A DNA stretch of 64,000 nucleotides from an uncultured Prevotellaceae bacterium (lineage in GTDB: Bacteria > Bacteroidota > Bacteroidia > Bacteroidales > Bacteroidaceae), in the NCBI GenBank assembly GCA_902780635.1, contig CACZGH010000004.1:177632-241631 (forward strand). Direction: 5' to 3'. Shown one piece after another: positions 35,193-46,916 of this stretch. A model generated the notes under the pieces. That model did no database searches, was not told the origin of the DNA, and saw only the letters and a list, made by a program, of their open reading frames with translations. The first letter of the stretch is position 1. Every line of letters begins with the position of its first letter. A program made the translations under genes and the position numbers.

Positions 35193-37616
35193 ATGCACAA
35201 GAAATCACTACTATTCGCAGTTTCGTTGGCCATGTGCTCAACGACGTTATCAGCAGCGCCCATAGCGTTTGAAATAGGGAAGACAAAGGTCAGTGTGGAG
35301 TTTTACACACCGCAAGTGGTGCGTGTGGTGAAATCTCTCAATGGTCACGAATACGACAAGAAGAGCCTGGTGGTAACCGCCAGACAGGAGGACGTGAAAG
35401 TCAGCCGCAGCGGCAACACCGTAAGCAGCAGCACCCTCTCGGTGAAAGTAGACCCACGGACGGGAGCACTCACCTTCACGACCAAAGGAAAGACATTGCT
35501 TCGCGAACGAGGAGCAGCCACCTTTGAACCACGCACAGAGGGGCCGGATGCAGGCAAGTACCGTGTGACACAGACGTTCTCACTTGACAAGGATGAGGCT
35601 ATCTACGGTCTGGGCACCATCCAGAACGGCAAGATGAACCGACGGGGCGAACACAAACTCATGGAACAGTCCAACCTGGAAGACTTCCAAAACGTGTTGC
35701 AGAGCATCAAGGGATGGGGCATCTTCTGGGACAACTATTCACGCACGCAGTTTGATGACGATGCCGCCAAAGGCATGTCATTCTCGTCGGAGGTGGGCGA
35801 CTGCGTAGACTACTATTTCATGTATGGCGGCTCGGCCGACGGGGTGATTGCTCAGATGCGACAGCTATCGGGCGACGTGCCCATGTTCCCCCTGTGGACC
35901 TATGGCTTCTGGCAGTGCAAAGAGCGCTACAAGAGTGCCCGCGAACTGCTGGGCGTGGTCGACAAATACCGTGAACTGCAGGTGCCGCTCGACGGCATCA
36001 TCCAGGACTGGCAATACTGGGGCTCCAACTATCTGTGGAACGCGATGGACTTCCTCACCGAGGAATATGCCAACGGCGAGCGGATGATCAGTGACGTGCA
36101 CAAGAAAAACGCTCACTTCATGATCAGCATCTGGGCTAGCTTCGGACCTAAGACCAAAGCCTACCGACAGCTCGACGAGAAAGGACTGCTTTTCGACTTC
36201 GAGACATGGCCGCAGAGTGGTCTGACCTTCTGGCCGCCACGCATGGACTATCCTTCTGGCGTGCGTGTCTACGACGCTTTCTCACCCGAGGCCCGCGACA
36301 TCTACTGGCAAAATTTGAAAAACCTCTTTGACAAGGGAACCGATGCCTGGTGGATGGACTCCACCGACCCCGACTTCTTCAACCCGAAAGAGTCTGACTA
36401 CGACCACAAGGCTGGTGCTGATGGCACATGGCGCTCGCTGCGCAATGCCTTCCCGCTGGAGACCGTGCGCGGTGTGTATGAGGCCCAGCGCAAGGTGTCG
36501 GACAAGAAGCGTGTGTTTATCATGACCCGCTCTGCCTTCGCCGGACAACAGCACTATGGCTCTGGCATGTGGAGCGGCGACGTGGCCTCATCATGGGATA
36601 TGCTTCGCAAGCAAGTGCCTGCCGGACTGAGTTACTCACTGACGGGATGTCCTAACTTCAATACCGACATCGGCGGTTTCTTCTGTGGCTCGTACAACAC
36701 TAGGGGCGGTGGCTCTGCTCCCAAGAATCCGCAATTCCAGGAACTCTTCATCCGCTGGATGCAGTATGCACTGTTCTGCCCTGTCTTCCGCAGCCATGGC
36801 GCCGACGCTCCACGTGAGATCTGGCAGTTTGGCAAAAAAGGTGAGCCCGTGTATGACGCCATAGAGAAGCAGATACGTCTGCGCTACCGTTTGATACCTT
36901 ATCTGTACAGCACCGCCTGGCAGGTGACCAGCAACAATGAGAGTTATCTGCGTCCTCTCTTCAGCGACTTTACCGCTGACCGGAAAGTCTGGGACATGAC
37001 CGACGAGTTCATGTTCGGCCGTAGCATCCTGGCCTTGCCCATCCTCGACCCGCAGTACACTCAGGAGCAGATTATCCGTGAGGATGCCATGACGAGCTGG
37101 GACCGCAAGGAAGTGAAAAGCGACGGTGAGAATACGGGACAAATAGCATGGAACGAGCAGAAGACGACCACGAAATATCTGCCGAAAGGCACTGATTGGT
37201 ACGACTTCTGGACGGGCAAACGCCTGAAAGGTGGCCAGACCGTGACCTTGCAGACACAGCTCGACCGTGTGCCGATGTTCCTGCGTGCCGGTAGCATCCT
37301 TCCTCTGGGCGAGGAGATGCAGTATGTAAGCGAAAAACCGTGGGATAACCTTGAGATACGTGTCTATCCTGGCACTGACGGCACCTTTACCCTCTACGAG
37401 GATGAGGGCGACAATTATAATTACGAAAAAGGACAATATACCGAAATTGCCTTCCATTGGGCTGATGCAAAACGCACACTCACCATCAGTCCTCGCAAGG
37501 GCCAGTTCCCGGGGATGTTGCAGCAGCGCCGTTTCACTATAGTCCTGCCCGGCCAGAATCTCTCTGAGGGCAAGACCGTGGAATACAATGGTCAGGAAAT
37601 AACAGTGAAATTGTAG
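35193..37616 (+). CDS. GH31 glycoside hydrolase (alpha-glucosidase/alpha-xylosidase type)
   Basis: An 807-aa enzyme with a signal peptide (MHKKSLLFAVSLAMCSTTLSA). The N-terminal sandwich (FEIGKTKVSVEFYTPQVVRV) and the barrel are canonical: IIQDWQYWGSNYLWNAMDF, nucleophile Asp389 in AWWMDSTDPDFF, acid/base Asp463 in MWSGDVASSWDML, and a DUF5110-like C-terminal domain ending in LPGQNLSEGKTVEYNGQEI. It begins 17 bp after the first GH31 gene and is surely in the same transcript. Unlike that protein it has no extra domains or sorting tail, so it is probably periplasmic. The pair may act in sequence: surface enzyme first, then periplasmic trimming (inference). Confidence 0.88.
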   Translation: MHKKSLLFAVSLAMCSTTLSAAPIAFEIGKTKVSVEFYTPQVVRVVKSLNGHEYDKKSLVVTARQEDVKVSRSGNTVSSSTLSVKVDPRTGALTFTTKGKTLLRERGAATFEPRTEGPDAGKYRVTQTFSLDKDEAIYGLGTIQNGKMNRRGEHKLMEQSNLEDFQNVLQSIKGWGIFWDNYSRTQFDDDAAKGMSFSSEVGDCVDYYFMYGGSADGVIAQMRQLSGDVPMFPLWTYGFWQCKERYKSARELLGVVDKYRELQVPLDGIIQDWQYWGSNYLWNAMDFLTEEYANGERMISDVHKKNAHFMISIWASFGPKTKAYRQLDEKGLLFDFETWPQSGLTFWPPRMDYPSGVRVYDAFSPEARDIYWQNLKNLFDKGTDAWWMDSTDPDFFNPKESDYDHKAGADGTWRSLRNAFPLETVRGVYEAQRKVSDKKRVFIMTRSAFAGQQHYGSGMWSGDVASSWDMLRKQVPAGLSYSLTGCPNFNTDIGGFFCGSYNTRGGGSAPKNPQFQELFIRWMQYALFCPVFRSHGADAPREIWQFGKKGEPVYDAIEKQIRLRYRLIPYLYSTAWQVTSNNESYLRPLFSDFTADRKVWDMTDEFMFGRSILALPILDPQYTQEQIIREDAMTSWDRKEVKSDGENTGQIAWNEQKTTTKYLPKGTDWYDFWTGKRLKGGQTVTLQTQLDRVPMFLRAGSILPLGEEMQYVSEKPWDNLEIRVYPGTDGTFTLYEDEGDNYNYEKGQYTEIAFHWADAKRTLTISPRKGQFPGMLQQRRFTIVLPGQNLSEGKTVEYNGQEITVKL

Positions 37617-37618
37617 TC

Positions 37619-40489
<2,871 letters not shown>

Positions 40490-40554
40490 GTCGCAGCTTA
40501 GCCAACATATTTAATAAGGGAATAGTGGTTTGTAAAATGGAGATGGGGCTTGGT

Positions 40555-41295
40555 TTATTCGCCGCCGCCTCCTCCTCCGGAGGACCCTTCGTTCTCACGG
40601 TATCCACGCAGCAGGTTGACATCTCTGCGGATGTGGTATTTGCGGCCGTCGGCGCCTTTAGCTTTCACCTCCACGAAATAGACACCTTGCTTCACGTCGG
40701 AGCCATGGAACTTGCCGTCCCACCCTTCGGCGGGGTCGTCCCATTCGTATAGTTTCTGCCCCCAGCGGTTGTAGATGGAGGCATGAAATTCAACGATGCT
40801 TTGCCATCCATCTTTGGCCTTGTAGATGTCATTGTAGTTGTCGCCATTGGGTGAGAAGGCATTGGGCATATCGAGCTTGCTCTCACTGACAATGACTTTC
40901 AGCGGCATTTGCTCCAAACCCCAGTATTCGTCGGTGTAAGCGATGGTGTCCTTGCCCTGGGTGAAGACGGCGTAAAGTACGATGCTGTGTGAGCCGGCCT
41001 TGGTGAAGGTGTACTCGGTGTCCTCCTCATATCGAATGAGATAAGGCTCCGCCTCGCCTTCGAGGGTGAAACGCCACTCATAGTAGGCATTGTATGAGCC
41101 GACATTCTCGGCGTTGGCCCTGAATTTGCCGATGATGGGTGCCGACCCGGAATGTTCGGTGCCTACTTCTTCCTCGCCTTTATAGTTGATGAAGGTTGCT
41201 TCGGGATTGATGGTGGGTGGGAGGTCGTCAGCCATTGCCGCCAATGTCCCCATGAGGACCATGCAGCAGAGTATCATCATTTTTCTATAGTTCAT
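40555..41295 (-). CDS. Small secreted protein with gliding-motility-type C-terminal domain
   Basis: A 246-aa protein with a signal peptide (MILCCMVLMGTLAAMA) and a short beta-rich N-terminal part (PKD-like, with YEWRFTLEGEAEPYLIRYEE). From about residue 148 it carries the CHU_C / type IX type-B signature: MPNAFSPNGDNYNDIYK, FHASIYNRWGQKLYEW and GWDGKFHGSDVKQGVYFVEV. This domain normally ends large secreted adhesins, here it makes up a third of a small protein. After the domain comes an extra Gly-rich tail (SSGGGGGGE), which is unusual because the sorting domain is normally terminal. It lies upstream of uvrA on the same strand; the function is unknown. Confidence 0.8.
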   Translation of the reverse strand: MNYRKMMILCCMVLMGTLAAMADDLPPTINPEATFINYKGEEEVGTEHSGSAPIIGKFRANAENVGSYNAYYEWRFTLEGEAEPYLIRYEEDTEYTFTKAGSHSIVLYAVFTQGKDTIAYTDEYWGLEQMPLKVIVSESKLDMPNAFSPNGDNYNDIYKAKDGWQSIVEFHASIYNRWGQKLYEWDDPAEGWDGKFHGSDVKQGVYFVEVKAKGADGRKYHIRRDVNLLRGYRENEGSSGGGGGGE

Positions 41296-41318
41296 TTGCC
41301 TCTTTTTTGTGTAAAATG

Positions 41319-41326
41319 CAAAATTA
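41319..41326 (-). promoter_or_regulatory. -7 box (TAATTTTG) for the CHU_C protein gene
   Basis: The minus strand reads TAATTTTG, an exact -7 consensus, 23 bp before the ATG at 41295. No clear -33 box is seen. Confidence 0.5.
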
Positions 41327-41385
41327 TGAAAAATATTGTTTAGTTTCCCTCCACTTTATGATTTTTTATGAGTTGGAGGGTCAAG

Positions 41386-43488
41386 TCAGTATTTCATGCC
41401 CAGGTGGTACATGATGAAGCCGTAGATGTCAGCTTGTTCCTCCAGGGCCTTGCTGAGGGGTTTGCCGCCACCATGACCGGCCTTGGTGTCTATACGGATG
41501 AGGACAGGCGCTGTGCCGGAATGGCATTCCTGAAGGGTGGCCGCAAACTTGAAGGAGTGTGCAGGCACGACGCGGTCGTCGTGGTCGGCAGTGGTGACAA
41601 GGGTGGCGGGGTAGGCGACACCAGGGCGCAGGTTGTGCAACGGCGAGTAGCCTTTCAGATACTCAAACATCTCGCGGCTGTCGTCGCTGGTGCCATAGTC
41701 GGAGGCCCAGTTCCACCCGATGGTGAACTTATGATAGCGCAGCATATCCATCACTCCCACTTGCGGGATGGCCACCCGATAGAGGTCGGGGCGCTGCGTC
41801 ATGCAGGCACCTACGAGCAGTCCGCCGTTGCTGCCGCCCACGATGGCTATCTTGTCTTTGTTGGTATACTGGTTGGAGATCAGCCATTCGGCGGCTGCGA
41901 TGAAGTCGTCGAAGACATTCTGTTTCTGCATCTTGGTGCCGGCGAGGTGCCATTCCTCACCATACTCGTTGCCCCCGCGCAGGTTGACGACCGCATAGAC
42001 ACCGCCTCGCTCCAAGAAGGGGATGCGGGTGGTGGAGAAAGAGGGAGAGAGGCCGATGTTGAAGCCACCGTAGCCATAGAGATAGACAGGGTTTTTGCCG
42101 TTGAGTTTCAAACCTTTCTTGTAGGTGAGGAACATGGGTATACGTGTGCCGTCTTTGCTCTCGAAGAACACCTGCTTACTTTCGAAGTCACTGGTCTTGA
42201 AGTTGACCTTGGGCGCATAGTAGACGCTGCTGGTGTTGTGGTCGATGTCGTATTGATAGATGGTGCCCGGTACAGTGTAAGAACTGAAAGCATAGAAACA
42301 GTGGCGGGCGTTTTTCTTGCCGGTGAAGCCAGCGGAACCAACAGAGGGCAGCTGTATCTCATGCAGCTGCTGTCCGTCGAGGGTGAAGACGTAGGCATGG
42401 GTGGAAGCGTCCTGACTGTAGGCCACCACCAGTTTGCCGTCGATGATGCTGGCGTCTTCGAGCACATTTTTCTTCTCACCGATGACTTCTTTCCAGTGGG
42501 TAGCTCCAGGATGGTCGAGGTCGGCGACAACTATTTTGCCTTTGGGTGCCTGATCGTTGGTGAGAAGATAAATCTGTCGGTCCATATTTCCAATCACACC
42601 GTAGGTGTTGTCCATGTTGGAGGTGATTTGCAGGAATTGTGCTTCAGGTTTCTTGAGGTCTCGTACAAACAGATTGTTGCCGGCACCGGCACCGCTCTCA
42701 TAGAGATACATGATGGTCTCTTCCTCGTTGACTGCTACCGTGTAAAACCGTTGCGGAAAGGCGGGGTTCATATAAAACAGCACATCCTCGCTCTGCGGGG
42801 TGCCGATACGGTGGTAGTAGACTTTGTGGCCTTCGTTGACATTGGAGAACTCATGCCCCTGCTCGGGCGAGTCATAGGCGCTGTAATAGAACCCATCGCC
42901 ACACCATGCCGCTCCGGTAAACTTGGCCCAGAGTATGTGGTCATCGAGCAGGCGTCCTGTTTGCACGTCAAGCACATAAATCTCCTCCCAGTCGGAGCCG
43001 CTTCTTGAGATGGTATAGGCGGCGTAGCGGCCGTTGTTAGAGAAATAGACCCCCTTGAGGGCTACAGTGCCGTCAGTGCTGAGTGTGTTGGGGTCAAGGA
43101 AGACGCGTGGTGTGCCTCCTAGTTGGTCCATCACGTAAAGCACGCTTTGGTTTTGCAGTCCGTCGTTACGATAGTAATACCACCGTCCGTTCTTCTCGAA
43201 GGGTGTGCCCACTTTCTCGTAGTCGGCCACCTGGCGGAGGCGTTTGAGCAGTTTCTCACGGAACGGGATTATTTGCAGGTAGGCAGAGGTGACCTGATTC
43301 TCTGCCTCCACCCATTCGGCGGTCTGTTTGCTGTTGTCGTCTTCCAACCAACGGTAGGGGTCGGCCACTTTTACACCGAAGTATTCGTCTATGGTGTTGT
43401 CTTTGTGAGCTTTAGGATAGTTGAGTGTCTGTGCGTTCATCTGGATGCTTGACAGGGCAATGGCTGTGATAAGGATAGATATTCTCAT
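41386..43488 (-). CDS. Prolyl oligopeptidase, secreted
   Basis: A 700-aa S9A serine peptidase with a signal peptide (MRISILITAIALSSIQMNAQ). The start at 43488 is set by the promoter at 43518-43548; an in-frame extension to 43629 would read through the repeat array. The N-terminal propeller begins YPKAHKDNTIDEYFGVKVAD. The catalytic domain has YLYGYGGFNIGLSPSFS, nucleophile Ser553 in IVGGSNGGLLV, then DHDDRVVPAHSFKFA (Asp) and DTKAGHGGGKP (His). It cleaves after proline in short peptides in the periplasm. It is driven by a triplicated promoter repeat (43518-43740), an unusual arrangement. Confidence 0.92.
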   Translation of the reverse strand: MRISILITAIALSSIQMNAQTLNYPKAHKDNTIDEYFGVKVADPYRWLEDDNSKQTAEWVEAENQVTSAYLQIIPFREKLLKRLRQVADYEKVGTPFEKNGRWYYYRNDGLQNQSVLYVMDQLGGTPRVFLDPNTLSTDGTVALKGVYFSNNGRYAAYTISRSGSDWEEIYVLDVQTGRLLDDHILWAKFTGAAWCGDGFYYSAYDSPEQGHEFSNVNEGHKVYYHRIGTPQSEDVLFYMNPAFPQRFYTVAVNEEETIMYLYESGAGAGNNLFVRDLKKPEAQFLQITSNMDNTYGVIGNMDRQIYLLTNDQAPKGKIVVADLDHPGATHWKEVIGEKKNVLEDASIIDGKLVVAYSQDASTHAYVFTLDGQQLHEIQLPSVGSAGFTGKKNARHCFYAFSSYTVPGTIYQYDIDHNTSSVYYAPKVNFKTSDFESKQVFFESKDGTRIPMFLTYKKGLKLNGKNPVYLYGYGGFNIGLSPSFSTTRIPFLERGGVYAVVNLRGGNEYGEEWHLAGTKMQKQNVFDDFIAAAEWLISNQYTNKDKIAIVGGSNGGLLVGACMTQRPDLYRVAIPQVGVMDMLRYHKFTIGWNWASDYGTSDDSREMFEYLKGYSPLHNLRPGVAYPATLVTTADHDDRVVPAHSFKFAATLQECHSGTAPVLIRIDTKAGHGGGKPLSKALEEQADIYGFIMYHLGMKY

Positions 43489-43517
43489 GTTTTGTCTCTT
43501 TTTTGCGTTTAAGGTGT

Positions 43518-43740
43518 CAAAGATAGTGAAAACCGAAGACAATGCAAAACAAAAAATTGTTTTTTTTGTTTTCATTGGAGAGGTGCATCCTATCTTATGT
43601 AAAGATAGTGAAAACCGAAGACAATGCAAAACAAAAAAACATTTTTTTTGTTTTCATTGTTGAGGTGCATCCTGTCTTATGTAAAGATAGTGAAAACCGA
43701 AGACAATGCAAAACAAAAAATCATTTTTTTGTTTTCAGCT
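43518..43740 (-). repeat. Tandem array of an 82-bp promoter-bearing repeat
   Basis: Two full copies and one partial copy with an exact 82-bp period: -7 boxes at 43518-43525 (TATCTTTG), 43600-43607 and 43682-43689 (both TATCTTTA), each 19 nt from a TTTG at 43545-43548, 43627-43630 and 43709-43712. Each full unit (43518-43596, 43600-43678) runs from an AAGATA-like end to TATCTTT on the minus strand and contains an A-run/T-run hairpin (AAAACAAAA / TTTTGTTTT). The gene-proximal copy has a perfect consensus and should drive the prolyl oligopeptidase gene. Related copies lie at 58431-58690. Confidence 0.9.
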
Positions 43741-43805
43741 CCACCTCTAAGTTAGACCTTGCTGACATTCACTCTGAATCAATGGGTCGTTTTGGACAAA
43801 ACTTT

Positions 43806-43835
43806 CGTCAGAGGCGAAAGAAATCGCCCCTGACG
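43806..43835. terminator. Hairpin downstream of tonB-like gene
   Basis: CGTCAGAGGCGA / TCGCCCCTGACG forms a 12-bp stem with one mismatch and a 6-base loop. It lies about 110 nt past the stop of the minus-strand TonB gene and may end that transcript. There is no long U-run. The rest of 43741-43945 shows no gene. Confidence 0.4.
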
Positions 43836-43945
43836 TCGGTGTGTCAGTTCTACCATTCCTATTCTTACTGCTGTCCTCGCAGCCTAGTGTCAGGCTCAGA
43901 ACGAACAATAAGCATGGAAATGCATAGAAAAAAGTTCTTCTTATT

Positions 43946-44800
43946 CTACTGAAGCTTAAAGGTTACAGGAAGGTTGTACTTCACACGTACAGCCTGACCG
44001 TTCTGCTTACCGGGCAGCCATTTGGGCATCGCCTTGGTCACGCGGACAGCCTCTTTGTCAAGTGACGGGTCTACGCCACGCACCACTTGAACGTTGCTGA
44101 TCGAACCATCGGACTCTACCACGAAGGACACCACGACACGGCCATAGATACCATTCTCCTCAGCTACTGGAGGATAGTGGATGTTCTGGCTCAGCCAGGA
44201 GAGCAACGCTGCCTGACCACCTGGGAACTGCGGTGGCTGCTCCACCACTTCGTGGATCTTCTGGCTGACCTCTTGCTGCACCACTTCCGTCACCTCGACA
44301 GGAGCGGCCTCGACCACAGCCACGCGGGCAGCCTCGATGGTACGGTCTTTTGTACCCTCTTGGTCTTTAATACCCACAGCGGTGTTGGCGTCAAGTTCAT
44401 CCATAGCCTTCATCTGGTTGTCTTCCTTCACCAACTCATCCTTCTTGATGACAGGAGCGGTGAACTTCTGCGTCTCACGTACCTGAGGAAGCTCCTTGAT
44501 AGGCTCAATCTTGGGCTTCTCCACATTTGGCTTATCTCTCTCTTCGTTCCTAGCCTGCTCCTTAAGCTTGGAAATCTCCAACTGCTCCATGTAAGCGGTA
44601 CGCTCGGCGGCTGCCTTGTCGGCCTGTACCTTGTAGACAAGATATCCACCAATCAGCGCTGCAGCTATGAGCAGGATAAGAAGTGACTTGAGGTTACGGC
44701 TGGAAGTGCCACTGCGAAGCACGTAGGCTCCGTACTCCTTGTTCTTTCCTTCGAACACCATCTCGATCCATTTGGGATCGTAAAGATCAATCTTTGACAT
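43946..44800 (-). CDS. Energy transducer TonB family protein
   Basis: A 284-aa protein: cytoplasmic N-terminus (KIDLYDPKWIEMVFEGKNKE), one transmembrane helix (SLLILLIAAALIGGYLVYKV near 40-58), a charged Pro/Lys/Glu-rich periplasmic linker, and a C-terminal TonB domain (QNIHYPPVAEENGIYGRVVV, FVVESDGSISNVQVVRG, ending NLPVTFKLQ). It passes energy from ExbB/ExbD to outer-membrane receptors such as those at 667-3225 and 52041-55091. ExbBD genes are not adjacent, so this is a stand-alone TonB, one of several usual in Bacteroidetes. Confidence 0.9.
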   Translation of the reverse strand: MSKIDLYDPKWIEMVFEGKNKEYGAYVLRSGTSSRNLKSLLILLIAAALIGGYLVYKVQADKAAAERTAYMEQLEISKLKEQARNEERDKPNVEKPKIEPIKELPQVRETQKFTAPVIKKDELVKEDNQMKAMDELDANTAVGIKDQEGTKDRTIEAARVAVVEAAPVEVTEVVQQEVSQKIHEVVEQPPQFPGGQAALLSWLSQNIHYPPVAEENGIYGRVVVSFVVESDGSISNVQVVRGVDPSLDKEAVRVTKAMPKWLPGKQNGQAVRVKYNLPVTFKLQ

Positions 44801-44838
44801 CTTTCTTACTTTTTAAATTATTTGCATTATTGCTGCGA

Positions 44839-44869
44839 CAAAAATAAATCAAAAAGTAATAGGCATAAA
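44839..44869 (-). promoter_or_regulatory. Promoter of the tonB-like gene
   Basis: The minus strand has TTTA (44869-44866), 19 nt, then TATTTTTG (44846-44839). The -7 box is exact and the -33 box has one mismatch. It lies 38 bp before the ATG at 44800. Confidence 0.55.
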
Positions 44870-44887
44870 GAAATCAAGTGCGAAAGA

Positions 44888-44926
44888 GTACACCAATAGT
44901 ACATCAATAGTACACCAATAGTACAC
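44888..44926. repeat. Three 11-bp direct repeats upstream of the tonB-like promoter
   Basis: GTACACCAATA, GTACATCAATA and GTACACCAATA follow each other at 44888, 44899 and 44910, then a partial GTACAC. The 11-bp spacing is about one helical turn, and the array starts about 20 bp upstream of the -33 region. It may be a binding site for a regulator stacked on one face of the DNA. Confidence 0.6.
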
Positions 44927-44956
44927 TTTCTATGTAATTGTATAAATATCAGTGGT

Positions 44957-46744
44957 TTACAAACTCTCAAAATTGCTCAATAGAGCTTTTGCATCTCTCT
45001 TTCCAAATAGTTTGTAATTGGCAGAAGCCTTGATATTGGAGACTCTTTGTTTGGAGGTGTCAAAAAGTACGGTAAGCTCGCCAGAAGAAAAGTGAAGTAT
45101 GGTTAGCAAACAAGCATAAATCTCTTGTTGACTGAGATTGCAAGAAAGAATGATTTTTCCATAAAGCGCAGGATTGGTATATTCCATCGTTTCTATCAAC
45201 ATTTTCCAGTCCTTTTGACTGGGCAACTTTGGAGGGATATGTGGAATAGCCATCTCTTTGAATTTTTTAATGATTTCACTTTTGGACAAGGCCAGTTTTT
45301 TCACATCAGGAGAAAGATCCTTAAAAAGCCTTTCCATTCCATCCAATTTGGCTTTAAGTCGAACAATCTCATCTTCTTTCTCTCTAAGAGCCTCACCCTT
45401 GTCCGATTGAGGATTTTCTGCCTCATGACATGCCTGTCGATATTCCAACATAAGGTTCGTATAGGCTATACCGAGCTTTTCCATCTTTTCCTTTTGTTTT
45501 CTCTTGTAGAGATAAAAAAGATAGGCCGAAACAACAGCAATGAGAATAATAAGCATCAACAAGAGTCTCGATATCCGTTTTGACTTTTCGGCCTTTATAA
45601 CCAATTCCTCTGATTCTTTTTGTATACGACTGTATTTGTTAAATGCAGCAGCTTGTGCTATGGCTTCGGCTTGATTTTCGATGAAAACATTATAGACGCT
45701 CTTCTCATAAAGCATGGCATATCTTGATGTAGAGTCAATGATATTCTTGTTTTGGTATAGGGATAACAAACCTTTATTCGCCAGTAAATCATGGTTGAAA
45801 TGGAAACTCTGCAACTTCCTAAGAAACATTTCTGCAGAGTCGTTTTTATGAATCCCCAAATAGTAAAGACCCTTGCTATAATAATATGATTCTCTTCCTT
45901 TACTAATGTTACCACAAGAGTCGATAAGACCAGACTTTCCTTCAAACGTCTTCATCATTTCTCCAGCCTTATCATAGTTGGAATTCATCAGATGAATGTC
46001 TATGGCAGTAGGAAATACGCTAGCCGCCTCTTTATACATACCATGCTTCGCATATTCTTTATGACATTGTTCTGTAATGCGTAAACAAGATGCGGTGTCA
46101 CCTATGTCATAATATGGACCTATCATCATCTCCTTTCCATGGATGTAGTTATACATGTCACCACTTTTCAGTGCATAACGGCTGTACTGATTCCATGCTG
46201 TGAGTTCCTCATCGGGCATGTATTGTGCCCGATAAATCATAGCAATCTGCCCATAAGTGCGAAAATAGGTTTTGAAATTACAGTCACGGGAAGTCGTGTC
46301 AGCACAGGCGACGGCATCTAAAAAGCACTGAAGGGCACGTGGAGCCTCTCCCATGTCACTATAGGCACGGCCCAACAGATAGTGTGCAACCATACGTTCG
46401 TTGGGTGTGCCATGACGGTCGAAATAGTTGACAAGCGCCTGCTGAAGGCTGTCACTGCGGAACACGGTGTCGCAATTGTTGTAAGCACTAGTAAGAAGCA
46501 ACATCCAGCGCATTCTCTGAGATTTGGACATGATATCTTCATCTTCGACGAGTGGCTCAAGCAACTGAATGACGGAATCGGGATATGTGTTCAACAAATT
46601 TGCTGCAGTAGTCAGTAGGGCATCATGATGTCGATTCCTATTGCAGGCTGTCACTGTCAGCAATAAGGCAAAAATAAAACAACCCATCATGACAATACCA
46701 TAGTGGAGGCTTCTTAATGAGGAATACATGACGCTTTGTTTCAT
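44957..46744 (-). CDS. TPR membrane regulator with C-terminal HTH-like domain
   Basis: A 595-aa protein. The ATG at 46744 is chosen because the promoter -7 box covers 46769-46776. It starts with a lipoprotein-like signal (MMGCFIFALLLTVTAC), then TPR-type helices (for example MVAHYLLGRAYSDMGEAPRA near 120), a transmembrane helix (LLLMLIILIAVVSAYLFYLY near 400), a coiled coil, and a C-terminal region LSQQEIYACLLTILHFSSGE plus LTVLFDTSKQRVSNIKASAN that looks like a LuxR-type helix-turn-helix. Proteins of this kind occur widely in Bacteroidetes as envelope-sensing regulators without a kinase. Its targets are unknown; no operon partner is adjacent. Confidence 0.7.
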   Translation of the reverse strand: MKQSVMYSSLRSLHYGIVMMGCFIFALLLTVTACNRNRHHDALLTTAANLLNTYPDSVIQLLEPLVEDEDIMSKSQRMRWMLLLTSAYNNCDTVFRSDSLQQALVNYFDRHGTPNERMVAHYLLGRAYSDMGEAPRALQCFLDAVACADTTSRDCNFKTYFRTYGQIAMIYRAQYMPDEELTAWNQYSRYALKSGDMYNYIHGKEMMIGPYYDIGDTASCLRITEQCHKEYAKHGMYKEAASVFPTAIDIHLMNSNYDKAGEMMKTFEGKSGLIDSCGNISKGRESYYYSKGLYYLGIHKNDSAEMFLRKLQSFHFNHDLLANKGLLSLYQNKNIIDSTSRYAMLYEKSVYNVFIENQAEAIAQAAAFNKYSRIQKESEELVIKAEKSKRISRLLLMLIILIAVVSAYLFYLYKRKQKEKMEKLGIAYTNLMLEYRQACHEAENPQSDKGEALREKEDEIVRLKAKLDGMERLFKDLSPDVKKLALSKSEIIKKFKEMAIPHIPPKLPSQKDWKMLIETMEYTNPALYGKIILSCNLSQQEIYACLLTILHFSSGELTVLFDTSKQRVSNIKASANYKLFGKRDAKALLSNFESL

Positions 46745-46768
46745 TTCTCTTATATGATAACTGGTTAG

Positions 46769-46800
46769 CAAAGATATGGAATAATATCTTTATCTCCAAA
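46769..46800 (-). promoter_or_regulatory. Consensus promoter of the TPR regulator gene
   Basis: The minus strand has TTTG (46800-46797), 20 nt, then TATCTTTG (46776-46769), both exact. The -7 box sits in one arm of an 8-bp inverted repeat (AAAGATAT / ATATCTTT, 46770-46791) that could form a hairpin or be a regulator site. Confidence 0.8.
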
Positions 46801-46870
46801 CATTTTTAAAAGAAAGGATAACGTTTTGTTCTTTTCATCCGTAAGTCATTGTTTTTCAGTACATAAAAAT

Positions 46871-46892
46871 CCCCCTCCAGATTTGGAGGGGG
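46871..46892 (-). terminator. Rho-independent terminator of the SusC-TlpA operon
   Basis: CCCCCTCC / GGAGGGGG forms a perfect 8-bp stem with a 6-base loop, followed on the minus strand by ATTTTTATG. It lies 25 bp past the stop of the TlpA-like gene, the last gene of the minus-strand operon. Confidence 0.85.
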
Positions 46893-46916
46893 AAGCGAAA
46901 TGCAAAATACGATTTG

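Noticed and set aside
43542-43952. Open frame across the 82-bp tandem repeat
   Set aside because: The frame exists only because of the repeats; it carries promoter sequences and no protein features.
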